The notes under the pieces were generated by a model, which saw only the letters and a list, made by a program, of their open reading frames with translations, did no database searches and was not told where the DNA came from. Below are positions 1 to 11,611 of a stretch of DNA of 64,000 nt, piece after piece. The DNA comes from Viola odorata. Lineage: Eukaryota; Streptophyta; Magnoliopsida; Malpighiales; Violaceae. Numbering within the stretch: the stretch's first letter is position 1; each line of letters opens with the position of its first letter. A program made the position numbers and the translations under genes. The stretch covers positions 77,707,352 to 77,771,351 of the forward strand of contig OY829537.1 of assembly GCA_963691705.1 (NCBI GenBank). Reading direction: 5' to 3'.

Positions 1-809
1 CAGAGGAGTACCAGTGTCACCTGGGAATCAACCGTTAGCTTCTTATAGCAAACAAAGCATGCGAGGACCAAAATAAAGAAAATATGGAAAGAAATAAGCT
101 CACCCATAACGCACTCTTCCAAAGGCTTGAACAGAGCAAAGGCACGAATGCGGTAGTGGGTATTCTCGTCTAACAAAGCGTTAGCCTGGTCCAACTCAGT
201 TCTGGACAAAATCGCGGGATTTGTCCAAACGAGACCTATCAGTTCCTGATTGAAATTGATACGCCACAAACGTGACGGTAGCTCCAGAACAAAGAAGCTG
301 CTCTTCCAATCAGTTACACCCTTCTTGAAGCCGTGAAAACGTTGCCAAAATGACTGCACGAGCGCATCATCCCACCGGGGAGTAATCTCGATTAAACAAT
401 TGTAGCAAATCATGCTAAAGAATTTGCGAAACAAATTGATAGATGGGGTAAAAATGTTCTTCAACTCGCAAGCGCGAAGAAAAGCATAAACCACACACCA
501 AGAGGAAGGAGTTATCTGGGCAGGATTAAGGCTATACTCCCGCAATAGAGTTAGTATCAACTCATGAACGGGAAAGCGGAAACCATAAAGGAACATTTTA
601 AAATAAAGAAGCCTACTGTGGCCCCACCCTAGATTATAAAGCCGCATATCACTTCCGGGAATAGAAGGCTCATACCCAAGAGGAAAGGTAATACCATGTT
701 CCTCCAATTCGGCTTTCAGAACCACATCGCAGGTAAAAATACTCGGTGATTGGGCGACCTCGGGATCCATGGGCCTAGAGATAATCTGGCGAGGTCTATT
801 CCTAGCCAT
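1..809 (-). CDS. Antisense ORF A of a Tat-type element (plant 'putative gypsy-type transposon' family), partial
   Basis: The reading frame starts at the ATG at 809 (MARNRPRQ...) and is open for 235 codons to 104. There it meets a good donor (GTGAGC at 103-98) and an acceptor (CCCAG ending at 21), so exon 2 begins at 20 and leaves the window. The protein has the look of the PF04195-type family (for example MFLYGFRFPVHELI, then an SLNPAQITPSSW segment and a WRINFNQELIGLVW segment). Such ORFs are common in plant LTR retrotransposons, including as antisense ORFs of the Tat lineage. Function is unknown. There is no frame break in exon 1, which suggests recent activity or constraint. The family is assigned by recognising its pattern only, and the C-terminus is not visible. 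Confidence 0.6.
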   Translation of the reverse strand, partial: MARNRPRQIISRPMDPEVAQSPSIFTCDVVLKAELEEHGITFPLGYEPSIPGSDMRLYNLGWGHSRLLYFKMFLYGFRFPVHELILTLLREYSLNPAQITPSSWCVVYAFLRACELKNIFTPSINLFRKFFSMICYNCLIEITPRWDDALVQSFWQRFHGFKKGVTDWKSSFFVLELPSRLWRINFNQELIGLVWTNPAILSRTELDQANALLDENTHYRIRAFALFKPLEECVMGELISFHIFFILVLACFVCYKKLTVDSQVTLVLL

Positions 810-1312
810 AGCAAACCAACAAAAAAGGAAATCTGAGAAGGGACGAATTGATACCTTAAAGGAGAAGAATCGCAGAGAAATCGACGGACAGTGACGAGCG
901 GCCGAAAAGGTATTCGGAGAAGAAGACGAAGGAAGACAAAAAGGAAAATTCGAAGTGAGGGAAAAAGTTTTGAAAAATTGGAGAATGGCCCTTCTTAAAG
1001 GATAAAAATGCCACCGCATTAATTGAGTCACCAATCGGGCGAAGACGCGTGTAAAAGAAGTTGGCCACGTGGAAGCGCATTAAAGAAATTTGAAAAAAGA
1101 GAAGTTATTCGTCGAGACTCCCCAAATGGGCGAGACAGTATTGACCCGGTCAGAGTAATCGCGAAGCAATTGCCTCAGTCAGGCCAACCGCTTGCGTTAG
1201 CTATCACCAAGAACCAGCAGGCTAACGAAAGTAACGACTAAAAAAAAAAAGGAAAAGTAGAAAGCATTATTTTATTCATAAAACGCCAATAGGCTGGTAC
1301 AATGCAAAACGG
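810..1312. other. Spacer between antisense ORFs A and B
   Basis: Only short, unconvincing ORFs are present. On the minus strand a TATA-like TTTTTATCC lies near 1001-1009, about 190 bp upstream of ORF A, and could serve as its promoter; this is weak. Otherwise I see nothing. Confidence 0.35.
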
Positions 1313-1726
1313 CTAATCCTCATCAGGCCAATAAATGTCGTGGTGATAAACCCCGTCATCATCAAGGAACGGCATCTTCCCGTCAGCATTCGGGACCGGC
1401 TGGTCTGCCTCCCTTTCTGGGCAGGACCCTGGCGGGCATGATTTTCCTTTGGCGCTCGAATCTGCCAACCCCGCACCAGCACTGATGGGAAAATCCTCGT
1501 TCAGCGAGCAATCAGGGGAAGAAAAGCGTTTGCCACTCTCTTGAATAGCAGAACCAGAAGAAGCCAAAGTCGCAAAGGGCGTCTGGGAAGTCTGTTTCCC
1601 CTGCTTCTTACGACCCTTTCGGCGGACCGGAGGCCTCCATGGTGGCGAAGGAGGGGGATGATCTGAGTCCGGCGAAGTCGGCAAGGAGTCACGATCCATG
1701 GAACTTAAGAAATAAAAATCTGTCAT
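1313..1726 (-). CDS. Antisense ORF B, small acidic/proline-rich protein
   Basis: The frame is open from 1786, but the TATA box at 1793-1800 is too close to that ATG. The next in-frame ATG at 1726 (MTDFYFLSSMDRDS) gives a 137-residue protein and a normal leader. The protein has a Pro/Ser-rich N-terminal third, a basic patch (RRKGRKKQGK) that could act as a nuclear localisation signal, and an acidic aromatic tail ending HHDIYWPDED. I do not recognise a domain. It lies in line with ORFs A and C on the same strand, which suggests a set of small antisense genes carried by one element. Function unknown. Confidence 0.5.
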   Translation of the reverse strand: MTDFYFLSSMDRDSLPTSPDSDHPPPSPPWRPPVRRKGRKKQGKQTSQTPFATLASSGSAIQESGKRFSSPDCSLNEDFPISAGAGLADSSAKGKSCPPGSCPEREADQPVPNADGKMPFLDDDGVYHHDIYWPDED

Positions 1727-1792
1727 GTCACCTGCAAAAGCAAAAAAGAAGGAAAAGGATGAAGATGAACAGGAAAGGGAAACCAAACTCCC

Positions 1793-1800
1793 TTATATAG
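1793..1800 (-). promoter_or_regulatory. TATA box for antisense ORF B
   Basis: The minus strand reads CTATATAAGGG here, about 67 bp upstream of the ATG at 1726. This is a canonical plant TATA box on the antisense strand. Use as a promoter is inferred. Confidence 0.5.
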
Positions 1801-2037
1801 CCGAGTGAGCATTTCGATCCCTGAAAAATCAATTAAGACGCTTGGGAAAAATAACTGCAATTGTAGAATCCGATCCGTCACAGGCGCATCTGCTCGTTGA
1901 ACGCACCAATCAAAGGCACCAAAGAACCGCCCAACCACCTGCCACTGAAAAGTCGGCCCTGTAACAGTCAAGACAGAGCATTCATTGCTAATTCCCGGAA
2001 CACGACCACTACAATACAATGTCCCGAGGAAGACCCG

Positions 2038-2051
2038 TTTTCAGTTGGGCT
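2038..2051. repeat. 14-bp motif, copy 1 (shared by upstream regions of ORFs B and C)
   Basis: TTTTCAGTTGGGCT occurs here and again at 2775-2788, each time followed by a similar ATGA(C/T)AA stretch. On the minus strand each copy lies upstream of a TATA box and a small ORF. The repeat is exact; a regulatory role is inferred. Confidence 0.5.
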
Positions 2052-2212
2052 CATGACAAATATTTCCAACCAATAAAGCAAGCAACCACGCAAGAAAAAA
2101 AGAAGACTTGGGAAAAAGCAGAGACAGTTATTTATTTATGGCCAGGTGGCCTTAGCGTTCAAATATGTACAAGAAACATAAGAAAAACAGCGAGAAGAAG
2201 CGAAGCCAGCGG

Positions 2213-2596
2213 TCAGATATTGGACCCCGCATCATCTTCCCCTGGCACAACGGGAACCTCCCTTAAAGCGTCAGCGACGGAGGTCAGTTCGGAAGAGCAA
2301 GCTCTCATGCCCTTTAGGCAGCAGGCCAGCAGATCTTTCCTCTGCTGCAGCATCGAGGCCACCACATCAAGGTGAGCACTGATAGTGGCCAGTTTCGCCA
2401 AACTCTCTAGGGGATTAAAATCCTCTAGAGTTATTCCCAGCTGTCTAGACAGAATAGGGGTTAACACCCCCTGCAACTCCAGGACATCCTCGGAGGTCTT
2501 GGTGATCATCCTCTCCAGGAAGCCGATATCACCCTCAGTAAGATTCTTCAGGGTCAGAGTTTTGGAGATCAGGAAATTGCGAGTCAGTTCATCCAT
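2213..2596 (-). CDS. Antisense ORF C, small helical protein
   Basis: A longer frame runs from 2956, but the TATA box at 2657-2663 favours the ATG at 2596 (MDELTRNFLISKT), giving 127 residues. The composition suggests a helical protein: leucine-rich segments, heptad-like spacing through the middle (GFLERMITKTSEDVLELQ), and an acidic end (PGEDDAGSNI). No domain recognised. The short leader and intact frame suggest a real small gene of the same element as ORFs A and B. Function unknown. Confidence 0.5.
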   Translation of the reverse strand: MDELTRNFLISKTLTLKNLTEGDIGFLERMITKTSEDVLELQGVLTPILSRQLGITLEDFNPLESLAKLATISAHLDVVASMLQQRKDLLACCLKGMRACSSELTSVADALREVPVVPGEDDAGSNI

Positions 2597-2656
2597 GACG
2601 AAATATGAAAAGAAAGAACGAGAAAATACGAAGAAACTGGCGCAGAGGAACCTCTG

Positions 2657-2663
2657 ATTTATA
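2657..2663 (-). promoter_or_regulatory. TATA box for antisense ORF C
   Basis: TATAAAT on the minus strand, about 60 bp upstream of the ATG at 2596. This fits a transcription start about 30 bp downstream and a leader of about 30 bp. Promoter function is inferred. Confidence 0.5.
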
Positions 2664-2774
2664 GATCCTGACAAAAAACCGTCAGGACCATCTTCTGAGG
2701 CAAAACCGCCCCGGTACTTAAAGGGACTCTCCGTAAGAGAAGGAACGTTAGCCCTTGGTAAACATTCGGGCTCA

Positions 2775-2788
2775 TTTTCAGTTGGGCT
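2775..2788. repeat. 14-bp motif, copy 2
   Basis: Exact second copy of TTTTCAGTTGGGCT, about 110 bp upstream (minus sense) of the ORF C TATA box. Confidence 0.5.
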
Positions 2789-3353
2789 TATGATAACAAT
2801 CCACCTAAAAGAAAGGGTACTTTCGTCTATAACCCGGTGGGAAGAGGCATAGCTACTGTTTCGCACCACCACGGTAGGGACGAGATTGCTACCTTCCCCA
2901 AAGGCTAACGCTACAGAGGCTAACGGGGACCTACCGGCTCCTCTCACGGACCTCATGCTTGGCTCAAGGAGTTATCTCACCCCCAGAGGAAACCACGCGT
3001 CAGGATTAAAGCTCCGGCCATTATCCTACCGCGGCAATATCTACCTAAAACACCTACCGCCGAGGTAGCGTATCACGATAAGGGCGAATCACAGACCCTA
3101 ACGCGAGCGATAGCTCCGTACCCGTTTACTCGGGCGGGGACGCCCCCTTTCTTCTATAAATACCTCCCCCACAAAGGAGGCAGGTAAGCGGACTTGACTA
3201 GCCAAAACTCTGCCAATTTCAGTACACCTACTGACTTAAGCATCGGAGTGTTTCCGCCGGAGACCCCCTCCGGCGCATTGCAGGTACTGTGGACCGTCGC
3301 GTACACTGATCTGAGAAGAGCTGCTCCGCCATACATCCTTCGGCAGAAGACAA

Positions 3354-3589
3354 ATTATTATCAGCATTGCCTCTAAATAACTCTCAGGCTCACCATCCTC
3401 AGTCAAAAGCAAGTGATAAACTAAAAGAGAGAATCTTTATGGTAGTCGCAAAACTCTATTTGATCTTCTTACTACAGTATCTGAGGTAACTGAGACTACC
3501 TCCTCAGCATTTATGTTTGCCAAACTCCCACTATTTCCTATAAGAATATCCTATGTAATGTCTTCCAACACAATTTGTTCTTTAATTTA
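3354..3589. other. Junction between LTR-like sequence and truncated copia element
   Basis: No coding feature and no clear repeat. The 3' part of the copia element to the right (RT, RNase H, 3' LTR) is missing here. Confidence 0.4.
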
Positions 3590-5721
3590 TTATTTCTTTG
3601 TAGTTTCAGAATCTGCCGCAAGCTTGTCCTTATATACTGCATTCTCATTGAAGGTGATATCCCTACTTCTAATGACTTTCCTGTTCAACTCATCCCAAAA
3701 ATGGTACCCCATCTCATCTGAGCCATAACCAATAAAAGTAACCTTCTTTGCTTTAGGATCAAGCTTATCCTTATCAAAATCTTTAACACGCACATAAGAA
3801 ACACAACCAAAAACTCTCAAGTGTGAAAATTTTACCTCTTTTTCTTGCCACTCTTCCTCAGAAATCTTGAGTCCCAAAGGAACTGAGGGTCTTATATTAA
3901 TGAGATTTGTTGTTGTGCTAACTGCATCTACCTAAAATATCTTTGGAAATCCGACACGTATCCTCATACTCTTGGCTCTCTCATTCAAAGTCCTATTCAT
4001 TCGCTCTACAATCCATTCTGCTGCGGTGTCTCGGGAATGGTCTTTATCATTCTAATTTCGTGTTCTACACAATAGGCTTTGAACTCGTCACTGTTGTATT
4101 CACCCCCATTATCTGATTTCAAGCTCTTAATTTTCAACCCTGTCTGGTTTTCAACTTCTGCCTTCCATTTCTTAAAGGTTTCAAACACTTCAGATTTATT
4201 TTTCAGAAAATAAACCCATACCTTTCTAGTGGAATCATCAATAAAGGTGACATAATAGCGTAATCCTCCCAAAGAGGCAATTGTAGTCGGTCCGTACACA
4301 CCTTTATGAACTAGCTCTAACTTTCCAGACTTGGGTGCATTCCCTGATTTTGCAAAAATAACTCGTTTCTGCTTCCCAAACACACATGGTTCACAGAATC
4401 CAAATTTCACATTCTTCAATTCTGGTATCTTACCCTTAGAAGCTAGCAATTTCTTACCCTTCTGACTCATATGCCCAAGCCTTTAGTGCCAAAGAATCGA
4501 CGGACCAACATCACCAATAACTGCATTAACCTCGTCACACGACTGTTCCATAGTATAAAGAGTTTCAACCTTATCACCTCGAGTAACATCCATATTCCCC
4601 TTCACAACCTTCCATTGTCTGCCTCCAAATATAACAAGATACCCTTCCTCATCCAACTGACCCACAGAGAGCAACATCCTCTTGAGTCCAAGAATGTACC
4701 TTACATCATTTTACAACCAGATTGTTCCAAAAGAGGTTCTGATATTGATGTCTCTTATACCTGTAACGTCCAAAGTCTCGTCATCAGCAAGACAAACTTT
4801 ACCAAAATTTCCAATTCTAAAATTTAACATTGAATCCTTGTTTGGAGTGGCATGGAATAATGCACAGAATCCATAACCCAAGATTCAATAGGACACTCAA
4901 TGCAACATATTAGCGTCATCTTCTTCCACTATGTTAACTGAGTTATCCTCATTCTTCTTTGGTTTGGGGACTGCAGGAGTCGTACACTGATTCCTAAAGT
5001 GACCAATCTTTTAGCAATTCCAACATACAATATCCTTGCGATTCTTAGGCTGCCCTCTTTTCCTGGACTTCGATCTGTTACGTCCTTGATTCTGCCCCTT
5101 CCTAAATTTTCTGCCTCTACTATCCATACTTAGCATGGAACCCCATAAATCTCCAGAATTTCTCCTACGAATATCCTCTCCAAGAATCGAGTTGCGAATT
5201 CCTATGAATGTTAGCTTAGTAGTCTCAAACGAACTACTAACAGCTGTGATAAACCCTGACCAGTTGTCAAGTAACGAGAACAACAACAACAATGCCTGTA
5301 CTTCATCATCGAATTTAATCTCAACGGAGACTAATCTAGACAAGATAGAATTAAACTTGTTCACATGGTCAGCAACAAAATCACCTTCTTTCATCCTCGT
5401 ATTGACTAAAAGACGAATCAAATATACTTTATTAGCAGTAGAGGGCTTTTCGTAAAGATTTGATAACGCCTTAATTAGTTTGTGTGTAGTCTTCTCACCA
5501 ACGATGTTGTAAGCAACATTCTTCGCTAGTGTCAAACGTATCACACCCAAAGCCTACCTATCCAATAAGTCCCAATCTTTTTGACTCATCGAATCTGGCT
5601 TTTTCTCCTCTAAAGGTTCGTGCAGTTTTTTCTAATACAACAAATCCTCGATCTGCATCTTCCAAAATCTAAAATTTGTTCCATCAAACTTGTAGATCTT
5701 TATCTTCCCATCGTCTGCCAT
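3590..5721 (-). pseudogene. Degenerate Ty1/copia gag-pol (gag, protease region, integrase); RT lost
   Basis: The minus-strand frame starts at the ATG at 5721 (MADDGKIKIYKFDGTNF). Gag follows (5550-5011) and ends in a zinc knuckle, CWNC-stop-KIGHFRNQC, with an in-frame stop inside it. Next come a GAG-pre-integrase segment (RLGHMSQKG, near 4485-4450), the integrase core (DSTRKVWVYF, SDNGGEYNSDEF) and its C-terminal part (LRVFGCVSYVRV, FIGYGSDEMGYHFWD; 3877-3590). At least five in-frame stops are present, several best explained by CAG/CAA to TAG/TAA changes. The body stops after integrase, so RT and RNase H are gone. Non-functional. Confidence 0.85.
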
Positions 5722-5740
5722 CTCTCCCATTCGCCAACCT

Positions 5741-5753
5741 TGCTCCACTACCA
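5741..5753 (-). other. Primer-binding site of the copia element
   Basis: The minus strand reads TGGTAGTGGAGCA two bases after the LTR end, close to the TGGTATCAGAGC site complementary to initiator tRNA-Met that copia elements use. Confidence 0.7.
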
Positions 5754-5755
5754 GT

Positions 5756-6055
5756 TGTTGGGATTACTTCCGAGTTGGAAATAAAATCAAGCTAGGATAA
5801 GAAAGAATAAATGACAACGAGACAAAGGATTTAAGTGGTTCGGTCTAGCCGCACTCCATAAGCCGCACAAATATTATTGCTCTCGATGATGATTTTATAA
5901 TTACAAGAGAAGTTATTTATAGGGGAAGAGACTAGCCTATGTTGTCGAGTTCTAATACCACACAAATTAGGAATTCTAATTAACTAAGATTATAAGTTCT
6001 ACTCCTACTCCTATTAGGAGTTCTACTTAGCTAATCAGACTCCACATACTCAACA
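5756..6055 (-). mobile_element. 5' LTR (300 bp) of the degenerate copia element
   Basis: On the minus strand it begins TGTTGAGTATG at 6055 and ends ATCCCAACA at 5756, with TG/CA termini, an internal TATA box (CCTATAAATAAC near 5920) and the primer-binding site just after it. It is inserted into an older copia element on the same strand. The partner 3' LTR is missing. Confidence 0.8.
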
Positions 6056-7012
6056 GAAGAGCCATGTGACCCGAGTGCAACCATGAATTAAGGACACAAT
6101 CCAATAAGACCTAGAAACATTTGGTATAGTAGAAAGACTCGTTATGTCATCATGTATTAGTTCAAACGGGTGAGAATTTCTTCTATTACTTGTAGGAAAA
6201 GACACGCAAGTGTGTTTTGCTAATTCACAGATTTCACAATGAAACTCGCCAACATCTAATCCTATGAACAAATGGGGAAAAATAGGTTTTAAGACCCTAA
6301 AAGATGGATGACCAAGACGTAGGTGATACAACCAGATGACATCTTTACTACTAGAACTGAGAAAAGAAGAAGAAATATTATTGCGAACCTTCTGGGATGA
6401 TTGAAGGTGGTAAATGTCGTTCCATTCCTTAGCAAGTCCAATCTTCCTCTCCATGCTTTGGTCCTGAAAAACACAACAAGAAGGGGAAAAAATGGCATAA
6501 CATTTAAGATCGTGGGTGATCTTTTGAACAAAGATAAGGTTGGCCGACAACTTTGGAACATGGAGAACATTTTTAAGAATAATAGTAGGTGTAATTTGTA
6601 TGTCTCCAAAACCTGTAACAATAGCATTGTCATCATCGGCTACTATGATTTTCTTGCTACTCAAGCAAGGGGTATAGGTGTGGAAAAATTGGGATGTGGG
6701 AGTCATATGGTATGTGGCACTAGAGTCAATAATCCAAGAGTTGGCATAAAGTTTATTTGAGGTATTCGTGCAAGAAGGGAGAGAAGATTTATTTGAAAGA
6801 GACAAGGAACAAACTCCTATGATAGAAGGTTGTTGTACAGGTCTCAACCAGCTTCTTAGCTTCTTAACCCATGTAGAGGAAAGCCAAAAGAGTGTTATTC
6901 TAAACACACAGGTGAAGAAAAATAGTGGAGGGAGAATGAAGACAATCTCTGGTGCACCCATTGCAAGGAACACAAGCACACTGAAAAAAGATGTTGAAAG
7001 TATTAAGTAGCA
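6056..7012 (-). pseudogene. Older copia gag-pol fragment (protease to early integrase), cut by a younger LTR
   Basis: The minus frame contains a degenerate protease site (SWIIDSSATYHMT; the usual motif is D-S/T-G-A), a GAG-pre-integrase segment (WLYHLRLGHPSF) and the start of the integrase zinc finger (CEICELAKHTC). It ends at 6056 where the 300-bp LTR begins, so the rest of pol has been displaced or lost. Upstream coding sequence (gag) is largely missing between here and the primer-binding site. Non-functional. Confidence 0.75.
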
Positions 7013-7096
7013 ATGAGGGCTTAAATGCATAGGAGAGGAACAACCTAGGAAATGCAGAAAGTGCAGTTATTAAGGCTGCTCAAGAAAAAATCCTAG

Positions 7097-7109
7097 GGAT
7101 CCGCTACCA
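7097..7109 (-). other. Primer-binding site of the older copia element
   Basis: The minus strand reads TGGTAGCGGATCC directly after the LTR end TTTCTAACA, a decayed form of the initiator tRNA-Met site. Confidence 0.6.
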
Positions 7110-7182
7110 TGTTAGAAACTATAAAATAGAATGATTCTGAAATTCTTCTCTACTTTACGACCGATAGTACATAGCTTTATAT

Positions 7183-8859
7183 GGATCCGGCTCCTCTAAT
7201 GTTGATTAAAACATGACCTATCATGTTAGGTCAATCTCATCCTTTCATTACAAATAGATGACTGAGATTTAATTGAATTTATTTAAAATTTAATAATAGT
7301 AATTAAATTACTTCCATTTTTTTCACATACATAAAAAAGGAAAATATATATTACTTACCTTGAGAAAAGGCTATCACTCTTTCGGGGACAAAAAATAGTT
7401 AAATCCTAGCTTTACAAAAAAAAAATACCACTCCATTATATTTTTTGACAAAAAAATAGTCATTTATTTTTTCAGTAGAAACTTCATCACCGTTAGGGAT
7501 GACAATTCCGCCCGCGAATATGGATATCCGTCCAATATCCACAATTGTGGGTGGATATTACCCGCATATTGTGGGTATTTTATAGGTATGGATATACCCG
7601 CACCCTCAAAGTGTGGGTATGGATGTGGGTATGGATAGTGCTTACCCGCTCCAATACCCGCACTAAATACCCACAAAATATATATATAATATTTTAATAT
7701 ATAATTAATTCAATATATAATATATAAGGCCCTTGTTGTAGAACCTAAAAGAATCTAGTTTGATAATTTCTTTCACCGCGAGGGCTTTCTAATAATGAAG
7801 CATTATATAACCATTTTTTAATAAAAAAATAAAATTTAAGGTTAATTTTCTTTTCTACCGATTCTAATCCACATGACGATCCTTCCTCAAAATAACACTA
7901 TAGTATTTATTTATCTTTGAAAAAAGAGCATTGCTTCGTACTTCTTTAAATTTATGAAACGACTCTAAACTCGTGAGTTTTATTATTTTTTATTATTGTT
8001 TTTACAATTTGAATATGCTTTCTTTTTGGCCTTTTAAAATAAAAAAAAATGGCCAAGTTTTTATTTTCTCTAAAATCAAGTTTTTGTTTATTTAATAATT
8101 GTTGGACCTGCAGACAAACGAAAAATGAAAAATCATGTTGGATTAGTGTATCGTATTATTGTGTGGTATTGTTATTAAATTAGATTGATTTTTTTTTATA
8201 TATTAATTTGATTGAAATTTGAAATTCAACCAAATTTGCGGGTATCCACGGATATTCGCAGGTTATCCGCGGGTATAATTACTCTTCCTTTACCCGCTCC
8301 ATATGGATGTGGGTGTGGGTATGGATTACCCGCAAATTTGCGGGTGCAGGTATAGATAGTGCTTATTCGCTCCATACCCGCCCAATTGCCATCCCTAATC
8401 ACCGTCACTTATATATAATCATAACACACAGCACAAGCCCTTGAATCAAACTATTTTAATGTGGTATAAACAAAAAAAATATAAACTATTTTAACTCAAA
8501 CTTGGCTATAATTGATATTTTTCCATTAGTTCTCAATTTTTGTTTTAAAGTCTTTTGGAAATATTGAGATATTTTAATGATATTGAATATAGTTTATATA
8601 TTACATTATCTCCAATAAAATAATCGTATATTTATACGATTTTTAGTACAAAGATGGTAAGAACTTAATAGTTATTATTAGAATTAACAAATATGATAGT
8701 ATATGACAGGAGTCCAAAAATAGAAAGCAACGTAATTTCTACTACCTATTAAGATTTAATAAAACACAATCAAATCTCAACAATCTATTTACAATGAATG
8801 GATGAGATTGACCTAATATGATATGTCATGTTTTAATCAACATTAGAGAAGCCGAATCC
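7183..8859. mobile_element. Non-autonomous DNA transposon with long TIRs (about 100 bp)
   Basis: The left end (GGATCCGGCTCCTCTAATG, 7183 on) and the reverse complement of the right end (GGATTCGGCTTCTCTAATG, from 8859) match for roughly 100 bp with scattered differences. There is no coding capacity. I could not find a target-site duplication, so the superfamily is open; long TIRs are most common in Mutator-like MITEs. A hAT element sits inside it. Confidence 0.7.
7494..8397. mobile_element. Non-autonomous hAT element (904 bp) with 8-bp TSD
   Basis: It begins TAGGGATGACAATT and ends AATTGCCATCCCTA (14-bp TIR with one mismatch). It is flanked by perfect 8-bp duplications ATCACCGT at 7486-7493 and 8398-8405. 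Subterminal regions are rich in GGGTA/TACCC words, usual for plant hAT elements. No ORF. Confidence 0.9.
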
Positions 8860-9097
8860 TAATGCTGGGATCACCAAATGAACTAATTACTCGTATTTAT
8901 AATACCGAATTATTTTGTTATGAATTGCACGAGAGAATCTGAATAGAAATGTTGTTCGCGGTTTTCAACTCCAACGGTGTCCGCAACGTTCTTATTGAAC
9001 GGTACTATTTCATACATCGTAAAATCATTGTACATTGAGAATTAGCGAAAAGTTGATCTCTCTCTAAGGAATTTCGTCAAACATGTGACAACTAACA

Positions 9098-9351
9098 AGG
9101 CGGATCCGCACACAGAAAGATCGGATCCTTGTAGCCCGATGAAATGGGTTTGTGGGCATTATAGATGTTTGGATCCAAGCCCACTACCAATTAGGGCTTT
9201 TTAGTCATTTTGTCACCGCGGGAGCTGATGTAACGTTTCATTTTTTAGGTTTAAGATCTCACTCTCTTCTTCTTCGGCCAGGGCCGTGCATCATCTCCGT
9301 TGGAATACCCCTGCAATTTCCACAGCTCCAACCTTTCTTCAAACCCTAGCT
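9098..9351 (+). promoter_or_regulatory. RPS11 promoter and 5' UTR
   Basis: Only 254 bp separate the copia LTR from the RPS11 start. The stretch contains a site-II-type element (AAGCCCAC, TGGGCT on the other strand, near 9177) and a telo-box AAACCCTA at 9341-9348, just before the ATG. Both are characteristic of plant ribosomal-protein promoters. Confidence 0.65.
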
Positions 9352-10324
<973 letters not shown>

Positions 10325-11611
10325 TTTACTTAGTATTGGGTTCTCACTGTTAGTTTTGATGAGAGAGAGTTACTTAGATTGAACTACTTTGCCTGATTAG
10401 ATGCTGTCATTTTGATTGTCCTTGGTGCTAAACCTTTGTATGAATAGTATGTTTATATTTTCCCTGGAAAAGCAAGTTCTTTAATTTTTCTCTTGTTTAT
10501 GTGATGCGCTTAGTTGTCCTCGCAATTTTCTTTCACTAATGTCTGCTACCAAATTGGTTATAGATAATCTCTACTTGCTTACTTTTCTTGGATGCACAAT
10601 GAGCCTTCTCGAGTCCAACTTTGTATGAGATGGGGACATGGCAAACACTGTAATCTGAAGGCTAACGCTGGTCTATTTTGATAGTTAGATTGCAGCTATA
10701 GTTTGGGTATGAAACTATGAAATCCCTACTACTAGTAGATTAAACTGTTTGTTTCCTTCCCCAATGCTTTCTAGTCAGAAACGAAACTCTGATTATATCA
10801 GAAATAAAAGAGGTGTCTGAACGAGTCAAATTATTTTCACTAATGATCTTTATGGTATTTTGGTAGGTAGTTTACTTTTGCCTCAACATTGTGTTGATTG
10901 ATAGTACTATTCTATAATTTCTACTCTTTTTTAATACTATCATGAGAATCTTCCTTGTTCATACCCATTTGTCAACGCTCGATTGGGTGATGTATGATAA
11001 TCAAGAAACCATTGTTTTTGTTAGTTGTCTTGTAAAATGACCTGTAAACAGATGTTTGTTTCTTGCAAAAAAAAAAGCGAAAATAGATCTGCTACTATGT
11101 CACGTTATCGGTTCGATACCAAGAAAGAAAATACCCCGGCCGTTTACTTCGATAATTGAATGAAACTATGGTGCAATTTACATATGGAGCAAAGCCAAAT
11201 AAATATTGGATAATCATTAATTCTCAAAGTTTCAAACAAGAGAGTACTACAACTAAAAAATATTTAAAAATTGAAAAAGAGACCAAGACTTCGCGAAAAT
11301 ACCCAAGAAAATTCAATGGCAATCCAACGGCCGATATTTCATCTCCACTCATACTTGCTTGTTTGAGAAGTCCGTCATTTGGGCATATATATATATATAG
11401 GAATAAGAACTTACAAGATACATAATAGGAAACTAAAATATTTTTAGTCTAAGAAATATCTTAAATAAATCCCTTAATTTAAGAGATTTTAAATTGACTC
11501 TCCCAAAATATATACAGTTGGTGCTTGACACTTCTTGAATTAGAACTCTACATCAACTATATTTATCAAATCTTGTCTCAATCTACACTAAATTTAAATT
11601 ACTGGTCCTGT
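10325..11611. other. RPS11 3' UTR and intergenic DNA
   Basis: Probable 3' UTR to about 10500. Beyond that is AT-rich unique-looking sequence with a short (AT)n run near 11387-11398. No gene seen. Confidence 0.5.

Larger units (their letters stand above)
2650..3353 (+). mobile_element. Probable 3' LTR of a Tat-type gypsy element (left boundary uncertain)
   Basis: A plus-strand TATA box (TATAAATA, 3155-3162) is followed by a downstream region typical of plant gypsy LTRs, with the CCGGAGACCCCCTCCGGC hairpin-like stretch near 3257-3274. The sequence after about 3353 is copia-related and holds no primer-binding site, so this is more likely a 3' than a 5' LTR. I could not find both TG/CA ends. Confidence 0.45.
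7110..9097 (-). mobile_element. 5' LTR of the older copia element, split by a nested transposon
   Basis: The LTR is in two parts, 7110-7182 and 8860-9097, together 311 bp. On the minus strand it begins TGTTAGTTGTCACATG at 9097 and ends TTTCTAACA at 7110, so the termini TGTTAG/CTAACA match perfectly. A TATA box on the minus strand (TATAAATA, 8894-8901) fits a promoter directed away from RPS11. Boundaries follow from the termini and the adjacent primer-binding site. Confidence 0.7.

Noticed and set aside
7183..8859. A target-site duplication for the outer TIR element
   Set aside because: I compared 3-, 8- and 9-bp flanks (TAT/TAA, GCTTTATAT/TAATGCTGG) and none match, so I left the superfamily open.
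9341..9348. Telomere-like AAACCCTA as an interstitial telomere
   Set aside because: It is a single copy right before the RPS11 ATG, where it fits the telo-box of ribosomal-protein promoters.
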